DNA of 64,000 nucleotides from Marmoricola endophyticus (GCF_014644415.1 NZ_BMKQ01000001.1:858861-922860), one strand, 5' to 3'. Counted from the first letter of the stretch, positions 28,232 through 36,916 are shown. Made by a program: numbers and translations. The notes: generated by a model not told the origin, from the sequence alone.

Positions 28232-30550
28232 CTACCTGCTCCCGGTGACCCGCAGGCCGTCGGGCCCGGCGAGGACGGCGACGTCGCCGACCTGGTCGGT
28301 ACGACGCACCGAGGCGCCCGCGCGCCGCAGCAGGTCCAGCGTGCGCGGAGCCGGGTGCCCGTAGTCGTTGTCCTCGCCCACCGAGATCACCGCCAGCCGT
28401 GGGTGGAGCCCGACGACGAGGTCGGGGTCCTGCTTGGCCGAGCCGTGGTGCGCCACCTTGAGCACGTCGACCCCGCTCACCCCGAGTCCCGCGAGCTCGG
28501 CAGCGAGGTCCTCCTGCACCTCGGTCTCCTGGTCGCCCATCAGCAGCAGGCTGATCCCGTGGCTGCGGACCAGCAGCACGATGCTGGCGTCGTTGGGCGG
28601 TGAGTCCGAGGAGCCGGACGGCTGGTGCTCAGGGGCGAGGACGGTCCAGCGCAGGTCGGCGACCGCGCCGCGCTCGCCCAGGACGGCACGGCGTACGGGC
28701 ACGTGCGCCTCGGCTGCCTCCTCGGCGACCTCGCGCGCCTGTCCCTCCGGCTCGTCCAGCGTGGTCACCTCGACCGCCCCGACGTCACGGCCCTTCAGCA
28801 CCCCGGCCAGGCCGCCGGCGTGGTCGTCGTGGAAGTGGGTGAGCACGACGAGCGGGACGCGGCGTACGCCCAGGCGACGCAGGCAGCGGTCCATCGCGGC
28901 CGGGTCGGGGCCGGTGTCGACCACGACGCCGGCGTGGTCGCCGGCGTTGAGGACCAGCCCGTCCCCCTGCCCCACGTCGCAGGCGACCATCACCCAGTCC
29001 TGCGGCGGCCAGCCCGGGTGCGGCAGGGGCGCCACGAGCAGCACGACCGCAGCGACCCCACCGACGACGGTCACCGAGCGGCGGGCGAGCAGCGGCGCCA
29101 GGCCGACGGCGAGCAGCAGGCAGATCAGGGTGAGGAGCAGGATCGAGGCCGGTCGGGCCGACCACTCCACCGCCGCGCTGGGCAGTGCGGCCGCGTGGTG
29201 CGCGACCGCGATGATCCAGCGCCCGCACCAGCCCGCCACGGCCCCGGGCACCCGGCCCAGCGGCTCGCTGAGCACCGCGACCAGGCCGCCACCGAGGCCC
29301 AGGACGGTGGCAGGGGCGACCACGGGCGCCGCGACCAGGTTGGCCGCGACGGCGACCAGGCTGACCTGGCCGGAGATCGCGGCGACGACCGGCGTGCAGG
29401 CCAGCTGCGCGGCCAGCGGGACGGCCACCGCCTCGGCGGCCCAGCGCGGCAGCCAGCGGGCGAGCGCGTCTCGCCAGCCGGGCGCGAGGAACAGGATCCC
29501 CGCGGTCGCGAGCACCGACAGCGCGAACCCTGCCTGCACCGCCAGCCAGGGGTCGAGGAGCAGCAGGACCAGCACGGCCAGGCCGAGCGCTCGGGTGCCG
29601 CGCTCGCGGCCCGCGCTGCCCATCCCGAGCAGCGCCACCGACCCCATCACCGCCGCGCGGAGCACGCTCGGCTCCGGCCGGGCCAGCAGCACGAACCCGA
29701 CCACTCCCAGCGCACCGACCGCCACCAGTCCGCGGGCCCGCACGCCGCACCCGCGCGCCAGCAGCAGGAGCGCGCCGACGACCAGCGTGAGGTTGGTCCC
29801 GGAGACCGCGAGGAGGTGGGTCAGGCCCGTGGTGCGGAAGTCGTCCTGCGTCTCCTGCGGCAGTCCCGAGTCGTCGCCGTCGACGAGGGCCGGGATCAGC
29901 GCGCGTGGCTCCTGCGGCTGGTGGGCCACCGCGTCCCGGACGCCCTCACGCACCCGTTCGGCGACACGGAGTGCAGGCCCCTGCCTCGCGACGACCACCG
30001 GGTGGGTCCGTACGGAGACCACGGCGGCCAGGTCGCGGCCCTCGGCACGCTGCAGGCGGGCGTCGACGCGCACGCTCTCGCCGAGCCGGACCCCGCGCCA
30101 CGACTCCGAGCCGATCACCAGCACCGGGGCGTCGAGGTCGTGCCACCGCGTGCCGCGCGAGGTGATCGAGGTCACCGTCGCCCGCACGATCACGTAGCCC
30201 CCGAACCGGCCCTCGCGCAGCACCGGGTCGCTGGACACGTGCAGGACCAGCCGGGCCGAGGAGTCCTGCCGGGCCAGCGCGGGTACGGGGCCGGTGGCGA
30301 CCTCGTGCACGTGCAGCGCCGCACCGGCGGCCACCGCCGCAGCCACCGCCGCCCAGCCGAGGTACCCGACGCCGGCCCGGCCGGCACGTCGTCGTACCCA
30401 CGGGAGGGCCAGCAGCAGTGGCACCCCGAGCAGCCCCCACCACGCGCGGCCGGGCAGCAGCAGCCCGGCGAGGGCGGAGAGCCAGGCGACCGCCCCGAGC
30501 GCAGGGGCCCGCAGGTCCCGAGGCCGCTCGGGAGGGTCCGCGGCGGCCAC
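28232..30550 (-). CDS. comEC: Competence protein ComEC/Rec2 DNA-uptake channel
   Basis: About 772 residues from GTG 30550, 5 nt after the comEA stop. N-terminal membrane helices and an OB-like domain (RLVLHVSSDPVLREGRFGG) come first, then the Competence domain with TTGLTHLLAVSGTNLTLVVG, and finally a metallo-beta-lactamase domain with VACDVGQGDGLVLN, THFHDDHAGG (His/Asp metal ligands) and VLKVAHHGSAKQDPDL. This full three-part structure is needed for single-strand DNA translocation across the membrane. Competence is not proven in most actinobacteria that hold this gene. The open frame continues upstream across comEA, but that part is not coding. Confidence 0.92.
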   Translation of the reverse strand: MAAADPPERPRDLRAPALGAVAWLSALAGLLLPGRAWWGLLGVPLLLALPWVRRRAGRAGVGYLGWAAVAAAVAAGAALHVHEVATGPVPALARQDSSARLVLHVSSDPVLREGRFGGYVIVRATVTSITSRGTRWHDLDAPVLVIGSESWRGVRLGESVRVDARLQRAEGRDLAAVVSVRTHPVVVARQGPALRVAERVREGVRDAVAHQPQEPRALIPALVDGDDSGLPQETQDDFRTTGLTHLLAVSGTNLTLVVGALLLLARGCGVRARGLVAVGALGVVGFVLLARPEPSVLRAAVMGSVALLGMGSAGRERGTRALGLAVLVLLLLDPWLAVQAGFALSVLATAGILFLAPGWRDALARWLPRWAAEAVAVPLAAQLACTPVVAAISGQVSLVAVAANLVAAPVVAPATVLGLGGGLVAVLSEPLGRVPGAVAGWCGRWIIAVAHHAAALPSAAVEWSARPASILLLTLICLLLAVGLAPLLARRSVTVVGGVAAVVLLVAPLPHPGWPPQDWVMVACDVGQGDGLVLNAGDHAGVVVDTGPDPAAMDRCLRRLGVRRVPLVVLTHFHDDHAGGLAGVLKGRDVGAVEVTTLDEPEGQAREVAEEAAEAHVPVRRAVLGERGAVADLRWTVLAPEHQPSGSSDSPPNDASIVLLVRSHGISLLLMGDQETEVQEDLAAELAGLGVSGVDVLKVAHHGSAKQDPDLVVGLHPRLAVISVGEDNDYGHPAPRTLDLLRRAGASVRRTDQVGDVAVLAGPDGLRVTGSR

Positions 30551-30555
30551 GGCCG

Positions 30556-31710
30556 TCAGACGGTGACGCCCGGCTTGATGTCGGCCAGGGTCTTCTCCCC
30601 GATGCCGTCGACGTCGAGCAGCTGGTCGACCGAGGTGAAGCCCCCGTGGCTCGTGCGGTAGTCGATGATCTTCTGCGCCGTCACCTCCCCCACTCCCGGG
30701 AGCGTGTCGAGCGCGGCAGCGTCGGCGGTGTTGAGGTTCACCAGCTGCCCGCTGCCGGACCCGGTGGTGCTGCCCGAGGGCGACCCGCTCCCGGCGGTCG
30801 GCGCCCCGGCCGCGCCCTTCACGCCGACCAGGATCTGCTCGCCGTCCACGAGCACCCGGGCCAGGTTGAGGCTGGTCAGGCTCACCCCCACGCGTGGTCC
30901 CCCGGCCCGCTCGATCGCCTCGTGCACGCGCGACCCCGCGGGCAGGGTGACGATCCCGGGTCGGCGGACGCGCCCGGCGACGTCGACCACCACCGAGCCA
31001 CCGGCCGCCGTCGGGGCTGCCGACGCAGCCGTCCCGGGGGCAGCGGCAGCCGTGGTCGGTGCGCCCGAGGCCAGCGCCGCCGGCGAGGCCGACGCCGGCG
31101 CCTGCACCCGCGCCGCCGGCACCGGGTCCCCGTCCCCCGAGCGCAGCGACGTCCAGCCGACGATGCCGACGGCCAGCACGGCGACGACGACCAGTGCCGC
31201 GACGGCTCGACCGGACAGTGCCACCCGCCCCCGCAGGGTCTCCGGCAGCCGGTCGGCCAACCAGGCCGTGGCCCCCGCCGGTGCGGGCTCGGTCTCGTCC
31301 TCGACGTCGAGCACGCCGCGTCGTACGTCCCGCTCGTCGCCTCGCAGCGGGTCCACCCGCAGCGGAGCGGTCTCGTAGGCGTACCCCGACTCCCCCGCCC
31401 GCTCCTCGCCCGCCCAGGACGTGCTCGGCCCGAAGGCCGGTCGCTGCGACCACCCCCGGTCCTCCTCGAGCATCCCGGGCCGGCCCGCCCGCAGCGGCGG
31501 TCGCTCGCGCTGCGCAGCCGGGCGGGGCTGCTGACGGTGCTGGCCGGGCTCCCGGAGGGTACGACCGGCAGTGTCGCCCCGCTCGGAGTCGGTCGGGCCG
31601 GCGTCGCCCGCCTCGTCCCGGAGTCCGGCCAGCTCGGCCTCGAGCAGTGCCATGCGGCGGCGGGCCACCGCGGCCACCTGGTCGCGCTCACGACGACGGC
31701 TCCTGCCCAT
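30556..31710 (-). CDS. comEA: ComEA-like helix-hairpin-helix DNA-binding protein
   Basis: This 384-residue protein has an unusually long charged cytoplasmic N-terminus (about 160 residues, Arg/Glu-rich), one membrane helix (AVAALVVVAVLAVGIVGW), an Ala/Pro/Ser linker, an SLBB domain (VVVDVAGRVRRPGIVTLPAG, NLARVLVDGEQILVG), a Gly/Ser linker, and a tandem helix-hairpin-helix (NLNTADAAALDTLPGVGEV, FTSVDQLLDVDGIGEKTL). ComEA binds incoming double-stranded DNA outside the membrane and hands it to ComEC. The long N-terminus and SLBB domain are common in actinobacterial forms. First gene of comEA-comEC-holA. Confidence 0.92.
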   Translation of the reverse strand: MGRSRRRERDQVAAVARRRMALLEAELAGLRDEAGDAGPTDSERGDTAGRTLREPGQHRQQPRPAAQRERPPLRAGRPGMLEEDRGWSQRPAFGPSTSWAGEERAGESGYAYETAPLRVDPLRGDERDVRRGVLDVEDETEPAPAGATAWLADRLPETLRGRVALSGRAVAALVVVAVLAVGIVGWTSLRSGDGDPVPAARVQAPASASPAALASGAPTTAAAAPGTAASAAPTAAGGSVVVDVAGRVRRPGIVTLPAGSRVHEAIERAGGPRVGVSLTSLNLARVLVDGEQILVGVKGAAGAPTAGSGSPSGSTTGSGSGQLVNLNTADAAALDTLPGVGEVTAQKIIDYRTSHGGFTSVDQLLDVDGIGEKTLADIKPGVTV

Positions 31711-31895
31711 CGCTGCCCACCTCCGCTGCTCGACGCCCCGACACCGATCAACCTAGGAACGGCACCGACGGATGTCAGCAGCCCGTCGCGAGCCTGTGGA
31801 CAACCACGCGGCGATGCAGGCCGTGGACGGGCGACGGATGAAATCGCGCCACTCGGACGCTGCACCCGGGGACAGGCACCCGAAGAGAGGAACCC

Positions 31896-32540
31896 ATGCG
31901 CGTCACCATCGCCGGAGGACACGGACAGATCGCCCAGCACCTCGAGCGCCGCCTGAGCAGGGCCGGCCACGAGGTCGTCGCCATGATCCGCAAGCCCGAG
32001 CAGGCCGGGGACGTCGAGGCCAACGGCGCCTCGACCGTCCTGATCGACCTGGAGAGCACCGACGTCGAGGAGATGGCGCGGGCCATCGACGGCTCCGACG
32101 CCGTGGTCTTCGCCGCCGGTGGCGGCGGCGACGGCAACAAGGAGCGCAAGGAGACCGTCGACAAGGGCGCCGCGATCATGCTCGCCGACGCCGCCGAGCA
32201 AGCTGGCGTGAACCGGTACCTCATGGTCTCGGCCATGGGCACCGACCAGATCGACCCGGACTCCGACGAGGTCTTCCAGGTCTACCTGCGCGCCAAGCTC
32301 GCAGCCGACGAGGACCTGCAGAAGCGGGACCTGGCGTGGACGATCGTGCGCCCGGGGAAGCTCACCGACGACCCCGGCACGGGCCTGGTCCAGGTCGGCT
32401 CGCTGGGCCGTGGCGAGGTGCCGCGCGACGACGTCGCCGCAGTGCTGGTCGCCGCGCTGGACTCCACGAAGACCGTGGGCAAGACCTTCGACCTGCTCGG
32501 CGGCGAGAACGAGATCGAGGAGGCGTTCCGCACGCTGTGA
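31896..32540 (+). CDS. NAD(P)H-binding atypical SDR (NmrA/YwnB-like)
   Basis: This 214-residue protein has the Rossmann motif MRVTIAGGHGQIAQHLERRL (G-x-x-G-x-x-A form), VLIDLESTDVEEMARAI after beta3, and a DAVVFAAGGGG segment. The late WTIVRPGKLTDDPGTG is typical of the NAD(P)H-binding PF13460 group. No Tyr-x3-Lys catalytic pair is seen, so it is probably a redox sensor or a reductase with unusual chemistry. GAGAGGAACCC supplies a good Shine-Dalgarno. It converges on degV, with a shared hairpin terminator. Confidence 0.83.
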   Translation: MRVTIAGGHGQIAQHLERRLSRAGHEVVAMIRKPEQAGDVEANGASTVLIDLESTDVEEMARAIDGSDAVVFAAGGGGDGNKERKETVDKGAAIMLADAAEQAGVNRYLMVSAMGTDQIDPDSDEVFQVYLRAKLAADEDLQKRDLAWTIVRPGKLTDDPGTGLVQVGSLGRGEVPRDDVAAVLVAALDSTKTVGKTFDLLGGENEIEEAFRTL

Positions 32541-32556
32541 GGCGTCGAGCGGTCTG

Positions 32557-32580
32557 CGTCAGCCGAGTCGTCGGCTGACG
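32557..32580. terminator. Bidirectional hairpin overlapping the degV 3' end
   Basis: CGTCAGCCGA (32557-32566), loop GTCG, TCGGCTGACG (32571-32580): perfect 10-bp stem. It lies between convergent genes and includes the degV stop codon (TCA at 32559-32561), so the stem is partly coding. Confidence 0.65.
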
Positions 32581-33425
32581 GAGACCGCCACGGTGCCGGG
32601 GCCCACGTGCGCCCCCAGGACGGCACCGAGCTCGCCGAGCACGGGCGTACGCCCCTCGAGCTGGTCGCTCAGCCGTGCCGCGAGCGCGCCGGCCACCTCG
32701 CTCGCGCGCTCGTGGGCGGCGAGGTGGAAGACCGCGACGTCGACGGGCGTCTCGGTGCCGTCCTCTCCCGCGGCCTCCACGGCCAGCTCCTCGAGCCGGG
32801 CGAGCGCGCGGGTCGAGGTGCGTTGCCGCTCCAGCGGGCACACCAGCCCGTGCTCGACGCGCAGGATCGGCTTGACCGACAGCGCCGACCCGAGCAGCGC
32901 CGACGCGGCGCCGATCCGGCCGCCTCGCCGCAGGTGCTCGAGGGTGTCGACGTAGAACAGCGACGTCGTGCTCGCGGCACGAGAGCGCACGGCGGCGGCC
33001 ACGGCGTCGGCGTCGCCCCCCGCATCCCGGACGCGTGCGCCGGCGAGCACGGCGAAGCCGGTGCTCATCCCGACCTGGAGCGTGTCGAGTGTCGTGACCG
33101 GCACGCTGCAGCGTCGCGCCGCGACCTGGGCCGACTCGTACGTCCCGCTCATCTGCGAGGACAGGTGCACCGACACGATCTGCTCGGCACCGGCGGCCGC
33201 GAGGCGGTCGTAAGTCGCGAGGAGCACCTCGGGCGACGGCCTGCTGGTGGAGACGGGCACCTTGGCCCGCATCGCCTCCGCGATCGCGTCGGGCGTGCCG
33301 CCCGGCGCGTTCTCGGGGTACGTCGTGCTCCCGATCGCGACCTGGAGCGGCACCACCTCGATGCCCAGGTCGGCCGCGGTGGTCGCGGACAGCGACGCGG
33401 TCGAGTCGGTCACGAGGCCCAGCAC
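32559..33425 (-). CDS. degV: DegV-family fatty-acid-binding protein
   Basis: This 288-residue protein begins (GTG 33425) with LGLVTDSTASLSA, the DegV opening. It continues with VPLQVAIGSTTYPE, VSTSRPSPEVLLATYDRL and HLSSQMSGTYESAQ (the Ser/Thr-rich fatty-acid head-group site), then YVDTLEHLRRGGRIG and SVKPILRVEHGLV. FakB proteins of this family hand exogenous fatty acids to FakA kinase; no fakA is present here. In actinobacteria degV commonly neighbours comEA and leuS. The -10 box TAGCGT (33437-33432) overlaps the upstream gene's stop codon and lies 6 nt from the GTG, which suggests a leaderless mRNA. Confidence 0.9.
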   Translation of the reverse strand: MLGLVTDSTASLSATTAADLGIEVVPLQVAIGSTTYPENAPGGTPDAIAEAMRAKVPVSTSRPSPEVLLATYDRLAAAGAEQIVSVHLSSQMSGTYESAQVAARRCSVPVTTLDTLQVGMSTGFAVLAGARVRDAGGDADAVAAAVRSRAASTTSLFYVDTLEHLRRGGRIGAASALLGSALSVKPILRVEHGLVCPLERQRTSTRALARLEELAVEAAGEDGTETPVDVAVFHLAAHERASEVAGALAARLSDQLEGRTPVLGELGAVLGAHVGPGTVAVSVSRRLG

Positions 33426-33431
33426 ACGGGC

Positions 33432-33437
33432 ACGCTA
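33432..33437 (-). promoter_or_regulatory. Leaderless degV promoter (-10 TAGCGT)
   Basis: TAGCGT on the minus strand, 6 nt before the degV GTG. Its first three bases are the stop codon of the gene upstream. Confidence 0.5.
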
Positions 33438-33815
33438 GCCGAGCCACTCCTCGAGGCGTTCGGGGTGCTGCAGGGTCAGCGTCGCGCCGGGGTGCCGGAT
33501 CCGTCCGGTCGGCTCGATGCCCGCCACCGGGGCCTCGAAGCGCAGGCACAGGCCCGCGTGCCCGTTCGTGGCGAAGCTGATGCCGTGGTCGGCGAAGGAC
33601 AGGTGCGGCGGACCGGCCGTCTTGAGCACGGCGTACCCCTCCGACCGCTCCGTGCCGACGATGTTGCTGCGCGCGGTGCGCAGCCGCCACGGTCCGAAGC
33701 GGACCCTCAGCTCCTCGGGGGCGAGCTCGACCCACGCCGTGCGCGGGGTGATGCCGAAGGGCAGCGCGAGGACGCGGTACGCGGGCGTAAAGGCGAAGGG
33801 CAGACGAGTGGTCAC
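33435..33815 (-). CDS. Conserved hypothetical protein (PH-like small protein)
   Basis: A 126-residue soluble protein (MTTRLPFAFTPAYRVLALPF). The rhythm of short beta strands (AWVELAPEELRVRFGPWRLRT, ISFATNGHAGLCLRFEAP, TGRIRHPGATLTL) suggests a PH-like beta fold; no catalytic motif or membrane segment is seen. I recognise the general pattern from uncharacterised actinobacterial proteins but know no function. It precedes degV by 9 nt. Confidence 0.6.
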   Translation of the reverse strand: MTTRLPFAFTPAYRVLALPFGITPRTAWVELAPEELRVRFGPWRLRTARSNIVGTERSEGYAVLKTAGPPHLSFADHGISFATNGHAGLCLRFEAPVAGIEPTGRIRHPGATLTLQHPERLEEWLG

Positions 33816-33874
33816 GCGAGCGATGTACCCACCCGGGTGGGCTGGACTCCCGCTCGGACGGGTACTCCCCGCCC

Positions 33875-34087
33875 ATGAGCATCCGCAAGGGCACCGACGT
33901 CGAGTGGGACTGGGGCGACAGCACCGCCCGCGGCACGGTCACCGAGGTCCACCACGAGAAGGTCAGCCGGAAGACCAAGGGCAGCACGATCACCCGCGAC
34001 GGCACCAAGGACGACCCGGCGTACGTCATCGAGCAGGACGACGGCACCACCGTCCTCAAGCTCAAGAGCGAGGTGCGCCGGGCGTAG
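33875..34087 (+). CDS. DUF2945 / HVA1 Tudor-like small protein
   Basis: A 70-residue protein, MSIRKGTDVEWDWGDSTARG, with TVTEVHHEKVSRKTKGSTIT and DDPAYVIEQDDGTTVLKLKSE. This matches the DUF2945 (hypervirulence-associated protein, Tudor-like) family from end to end. Members are small, basic to neutral single-domain proteins of unknown role. The gene stands alone, divergent from the hypothetical gene and convergent with a pucR gene. Confidence 0.85.
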   Translation: MSIRKGTDVEWDWGDSTARGTVTEVHHEKVSRKTKGSTITRDGTKDDPAYVIEQDDGTTVLKLKSEVRRA

Positions 34088-34103
34088 CCAGCCCTATCCC
34101 GGC

Positions 34104-35273
34104 TCACCCCAGCGCCACGACGAGCGCGAGCACCTCCTCGGGGTCGTCGAGCGTCTCTCCGAACAGCTCGCGCAGCTGACCGACGCGGTAGCGCACCGTC
34201 TGCGGGTGCACGTGCAGCAGCGCGGCCACCTCGTCGCGTCGCCCGCGGCACAGCAGCCAGGCGCGCAGGGTCTCGACCAGCTTCTCGCGCGAGGCCTCGC
34301 GGAGGTCGTCCAGCGGTGCGAGCACCCGTGCACGCAGGTCGCGCAGCGCCTCCTCGTCGGCGCCGAGGACCAGGCGCACCAGGTGCGCGTCGGTGTCGAC
34401 GACGCCGCGGCGGGGGGCGAGCGCGCGGGTCCGCACCGCTCGTCGGTACGACGCCGCCGCGCGCGCCCACTCGACGGTGGGGCCCACGACCGCCGAGCGT
34501 CCCTGCAGCGCGTGCAGGAGCGAGGTCCGCCTCGCGTCGGGGACCAGCAGCACGGAGACGTCGTCGCGCTCCAGGCCGGGCAGGTCCTCCTCGGCGGCGA
34601 TCGCGCGCGGGCCGAGGGCGGAGAGCGCGGACCGGACCTGGCCCTGCCCCAGCAGCACGACGGTCACGGTGGACGGCAGCGCCCACTCGGCCCGCCGGGC
34701 GGTCGCCTCCACGGAGGCACGCGGCCCCTCGGTCACGACCTGCCGCACCAGTCGCTCCAGCAGGCGCTGGCGTACCCGCCCGGAGGTCTCGGCCTCGTCG
34801 GAGTGCCCGGCGACGCTGGCCGCGGACAGCTCGTCGATGTAGGCGAAGACCAGCTCGGCGAACGACGCGACCTGCTCCCCACCCATCCCCGCCGTCACGG
34901 CCCGCTCGGCGAGGCTGCGCCAGGCGACCCGAGCACCCACGCGGTACGCCGCCAGTAGCGCCTCCATCGTCCGGCCGGACCGGGCCTCACCACGGCCGAG
35001 CTGGTAGGCACCCTCCACCACGGGCTCCAGGGGCGTCCCGGCGTCGGTGACGGCGTCCGCGCCGCGGGAGGCGAGCTTGAGGAAGCCGTCCAGCGCGAGC
35101 CGGACCGCCTGCTCGATGTTCTGACCCATCGGGCCGAGGAAGGCGTCGCGGTAGGCGGGGACCTCCGCGATGACCACCGCGACCACCTGCTCACCGACGG
35201 TGTGCAGCTCCTCGCGCAGCGTGGCGACGACCGCGGGGTCCATGCTGGGCGCGACACCGGAGGTGTTGTTCAC
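34104..35273 (-). CDS. PucR-family transcriptional regulator B
   Basis: About 389 residues from GTG 35273 (VNNTSGVAPSMDPAVVATLR). The C-terminus carries the PucR helix-turn-helix, EVAALLHVHPQTVRYRVGQLRELF, followed by LDDPEEVLALVVAL. The middle is a GGDEF-like CdaR fold, and the N-terminal 160 residues are a helical sensory region (LVFAYIDELSAASVAGHSDE). PucR/CdaR proteins are usually activators of nearby catabolic genes. It lies 38 nt after PucR A on the same strand and also has a candidate leaderless promoter (TACTTT, 7 nt from the GTG). With PucR A it may control the lipid island to its right. Confidence 0.87.
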   Translation of the reverse strand: MNNTSGVAPSMDPAVVATLREELHTVGEQVVAVVIAEVPAYRDAFLGPMGQNIEQAVRLALDGFLKLASRGADAVTDAGTPLEPVVEGAYQLGRGEARSGRTMEALLAAYRVGARVAWRSLAERAVTAGMGGEQVASFAELVFAYIDELSAASVAGHSDEAETSGRVRQRLLERLVRQVVTEGPRASVEATARRAEWALPSTVTVVLLGQGQVRSALSALGPRAIAAEEDLPGLERDDVSVLLVPDARRTSLLHALQGRSAVVGPTVEWARAAASYRRAVRTRALAPRRGVVDTDAHLVRLVLGADEEALRDLRARVLAPLDDLREASREKLVETLRAWLLCRGRRDEVAALLHVHPQTVRYRVGQLRELFGETLDDPEEVLALVVALG

Positions 35274-35280
35274 AGCGCAC

Positions 35281-35286
35281 AAAGTA
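35281..35286 (-). promoter_or_regulatory. Leaderless pucR-B promoter (-10 TACTTT)
   Basis: TACTTT on the minus strand ends 7 nt before GTG 35273; it lies in the 37-nt gap between the two pucR genes. Confidence 0.45.
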
Positions 35287-35310
35287 CGCGCTCAGCGGCG
35301 CCCGCGCGCG

Positions 35311-36600
35311 TCAGCCGGTGATCTCTCCGGCCAACCGCTCCGCGACGGCGTAGTGGGTGGCCACGTCCTCGGCGAGCACCCCGCACCGCCACAGCGGCAG
35401 GCTGGCCTTGAGCGCCAGGCCGATCGCCAGCGCGCTGTCGGGGTCGTCGAGCCGCTCGCCGAACATCGCGCGCAGCTTGCGCATCCGGTAGCGCACCGTC
35501 TGGGCGTGCACGTCGAGCCGCTCGCCGAGCGCGGGCGCGCTGGCGTGGGTCTCCAGCCAGGCCATCAGGGTCTCGGCCAGCACCTGCCGGTTGTGCGGGG
35601 TCTCCTCCAGCAGCGGGCCGAGCGCCTGCTGGGTCAGCCGTCGGCGCAGCACCGGCTCGGAGTGGATCCACAGCATCGGCAGGTGCTCGTCGCAGTCGAC
35701 GACCGGCCCGACCTCGAGCACGCCGAGCTCGGCCAGTTCGAGCGCGCGACGCGCCCAGCGCAGGGCGTCGGGGACCTCCTCCAGCGGCACCGGCCAGGAG
35801 TTCACGACCCTGCCGTGACAGAACCACGACCGCGCCTGGTGCAGCGCCTCGGGGCCGTTCATCGCGTCCACGACGAGCAGGGACACCGGACGGCCGAGGC
35901 GCGCCAGGACGCCGTTCTCGCGCGGCACCCGCTCGGGCAGGACGTGGGACGTCGTGGTCTCGGCGAGGCAGACGATCACCTCGGCAGGCGGCACCCACCG
36001 GATCGCGTCCGCGAGCCGCTCGATCTCGGCGCGGTCGGCGCGGGAGAGCAGGGCGTCGAGCAGCTTGTCGCAGCCGCGCTGGAGGTCTCGCTCGAGGGCG
36101 GCGGTGCCGGCGGCGTACCCCGCTGCGACCTCGTCCCCGAGCCCGTCCATGAAGGCGAACAGCGCGTCGCCGAAGGCTCCGAGCTGGTCCGCCGAGAGCC
36201 CGTTGCCCAGCGCGAACCGGTGCAGCTGTGCCCAGGCGTCGCGCGTGGCGATGTCGAGGGCGCGCCGCATCGACTGCAGGTCGTTGCCCTCCATCGCCTC
36301 GCCGCGGCCCATTCGGCGGAAGAGCTCCTCGACCCGCGGCCCGGAGCCGGCGCGCCCTTCGAGGATGTCGACGAAGAGCTGGGTCGCGCCGCCGACCGCC
36401 TGCTCGATCACCAGGCGACGCCGCCCGGAGGCGGAGCCGGCGTACGCCGCGACGCGCTGCTGGATGCTCCTGGTGATCTGGCTGACCAGGCCGGGCAGGA
36501 TCGGGCGCATCAGGTACGCCATCCGCCCCGGCAGGTCGGCCAGCTCCTCCTGAGCACGCCGGAACGCACTCGTCGCGGCCCCCTCCTCGCCCTCCCCCAT
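35311..36600 (-). CDS. PucR-family transcriptional regulator A
   Basis: About 429 residues from ATG 36600 (MGEGEEGAATSAFRRAQEEL), which has GGGGAG as Shine-Dalgarno. An upstream ATG at 36708 would add 36 residues but lacks one. The C-terminus has the PucR helix-turn-helix GERLDVHAQTVRYRMRKLRAMF and then LDDPDSALAIGLAL. The N-terminal helical sensory domain (FGDALFAFMDGLGDEVAAGYAAG) parallels that of PucR B, so the pair is paralogous. A 280-nt leader precedes it, containing a hairpin and a 29-codon ORF, and is driven by a TAGCGT promoter with a GTCAC-N4-GTGAC operator 70 bp upstream. That operator is shared with other genes in the island. Confidence 0.87.
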   Translation of the reverse strand: MGEGEEGAATSAFRRAQEELADLPGRMAYLMRPILPGLVSQITRSIQQRVAAYAGSASGRRRLVIEQAVGGATQLFVDILEGRAGSGPRVEELFRRMGRGEAMEGNDLQSMRRALDIATRDAWAQLHRFALGNGLSADQLGAFGDALFAFMDGLGDEVAAGYAAGTAALERDLQRGCDKLLDALLSRADRAEIERLADAIRWVPPAEVIVCLAETTTSHVLPERVPRENGVLARLGRPVSLLVVDAMNGPEALHQARSWFCHGRVVNSWPVPLEEVPDALRWARRALELAELGVLEVGPVVDCDEHLPMLWIHSEPVLRRRLTQQALGPLLEETPHNRQVLAETLMAWLETHASAPALGERLDVHAQTVRYRMRKLRAMFGERLDDPDSALAIGLALKASLPLWRCGVLAEDVATHYAVAERLAGEITG

Positions 36601-36721
36601 GACGCTCCCCCCGGTGCGTTGCGATGTCGGCCGTTCACCTGTGCGGACGGGCGCGATCGCACCCCACGACGTGGCGTGGGGTGTCGCTGCGGCCCGAGAC
36701 GTGGTCATGGTGACGGTGGTG

Positions 36722-36811
36722 CTAGTCGGTGGTGCGACCGGTGCCGGTGCTCCGACCTCGTGTGCTCCCTGCCCGTGGGGCGGAGGAGTCGATCAGGCGG
36801 TTGTCGCTCAT
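36722..36811 (-). CDS. Candidate 29-residue leader peptide before pucR A
   Basis: ATG 36811 is preceded by CGGGAG at 6 nt, one of the best Shine-Dalgarno sequences in the area. The frame reads MSDNRLIDSSAPRAGSTRGR and continues to a TAG at 36722 after SerThrGlyThrGlyArgThrThrAsp. It is hydrophilic and rich in Ser, Thr, Arg and Gly, with no membrane segment. It lies inside the pucR A leader, 72 nt after the predicted transcription start. I know no homologue. It could be a regulatory upstream ORF or a small protein in its own right. Confidence 0.45.
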   Translation of the reverse strand: MSDNRLIDSSAPRAGSTRGRSTGTGRTTD

Positions 36812-36847
36812 TGCTGCTCCCGAGAGTGGAGACGGATGTGGACCGGT

Positions 36848-36878
36848 GTCGCCGTCCTCCTTTCGGGGGGTCGGCGAC
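36848..36878 (-). other. Hairpin in the pucR A 5' leader
   Basis: GTCGCCG (36848-36854) and CGGCGAC (36872-36878) pair perfectly, with further CC/GG pairing inside. On the minus strand the inner arm holds AAAGGAGG, a perfect Shine-Dalgarno with no start codon at proper distance. This may be a regulatory fold or a remnant. Confidence 0.45.
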
Positions 36879-36886
36879 CAGGTGTG

Positions 36887-36916
36887 ACGCTAGACACTGC
36901 TGCGCGATGGGCGCCA
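36887..36916 (-). promoter_or_regulatory. Promoter of the pucR A leader (TGGCGC-N18-TAGCGT)
   Basis: On the minus strand TGGCGC (36916-36911), 18 bp, TAGCGT (36892-36887). The word GTGTCTAGCGTCACA is shared with the promoter of the secreted-protein gene ending at 39394 and nearly with that at 38539. Confidence 0.65.

Noticed and set aside
30551-31453. ComEC extended upstream to a 1073-residue protein
   Set aside because: The upstream part is an alternative frame of comEA with Arg/Gly-rich composition; GTG 30550, 5 nt after the comEA stop, is the natural start.
36600-36708. pucR A starting at ATG 36708
   Set aside because: No Shine-Dalgarno precedes it and the added residues are low-complexity; ATG 36600 has GGGGAG.
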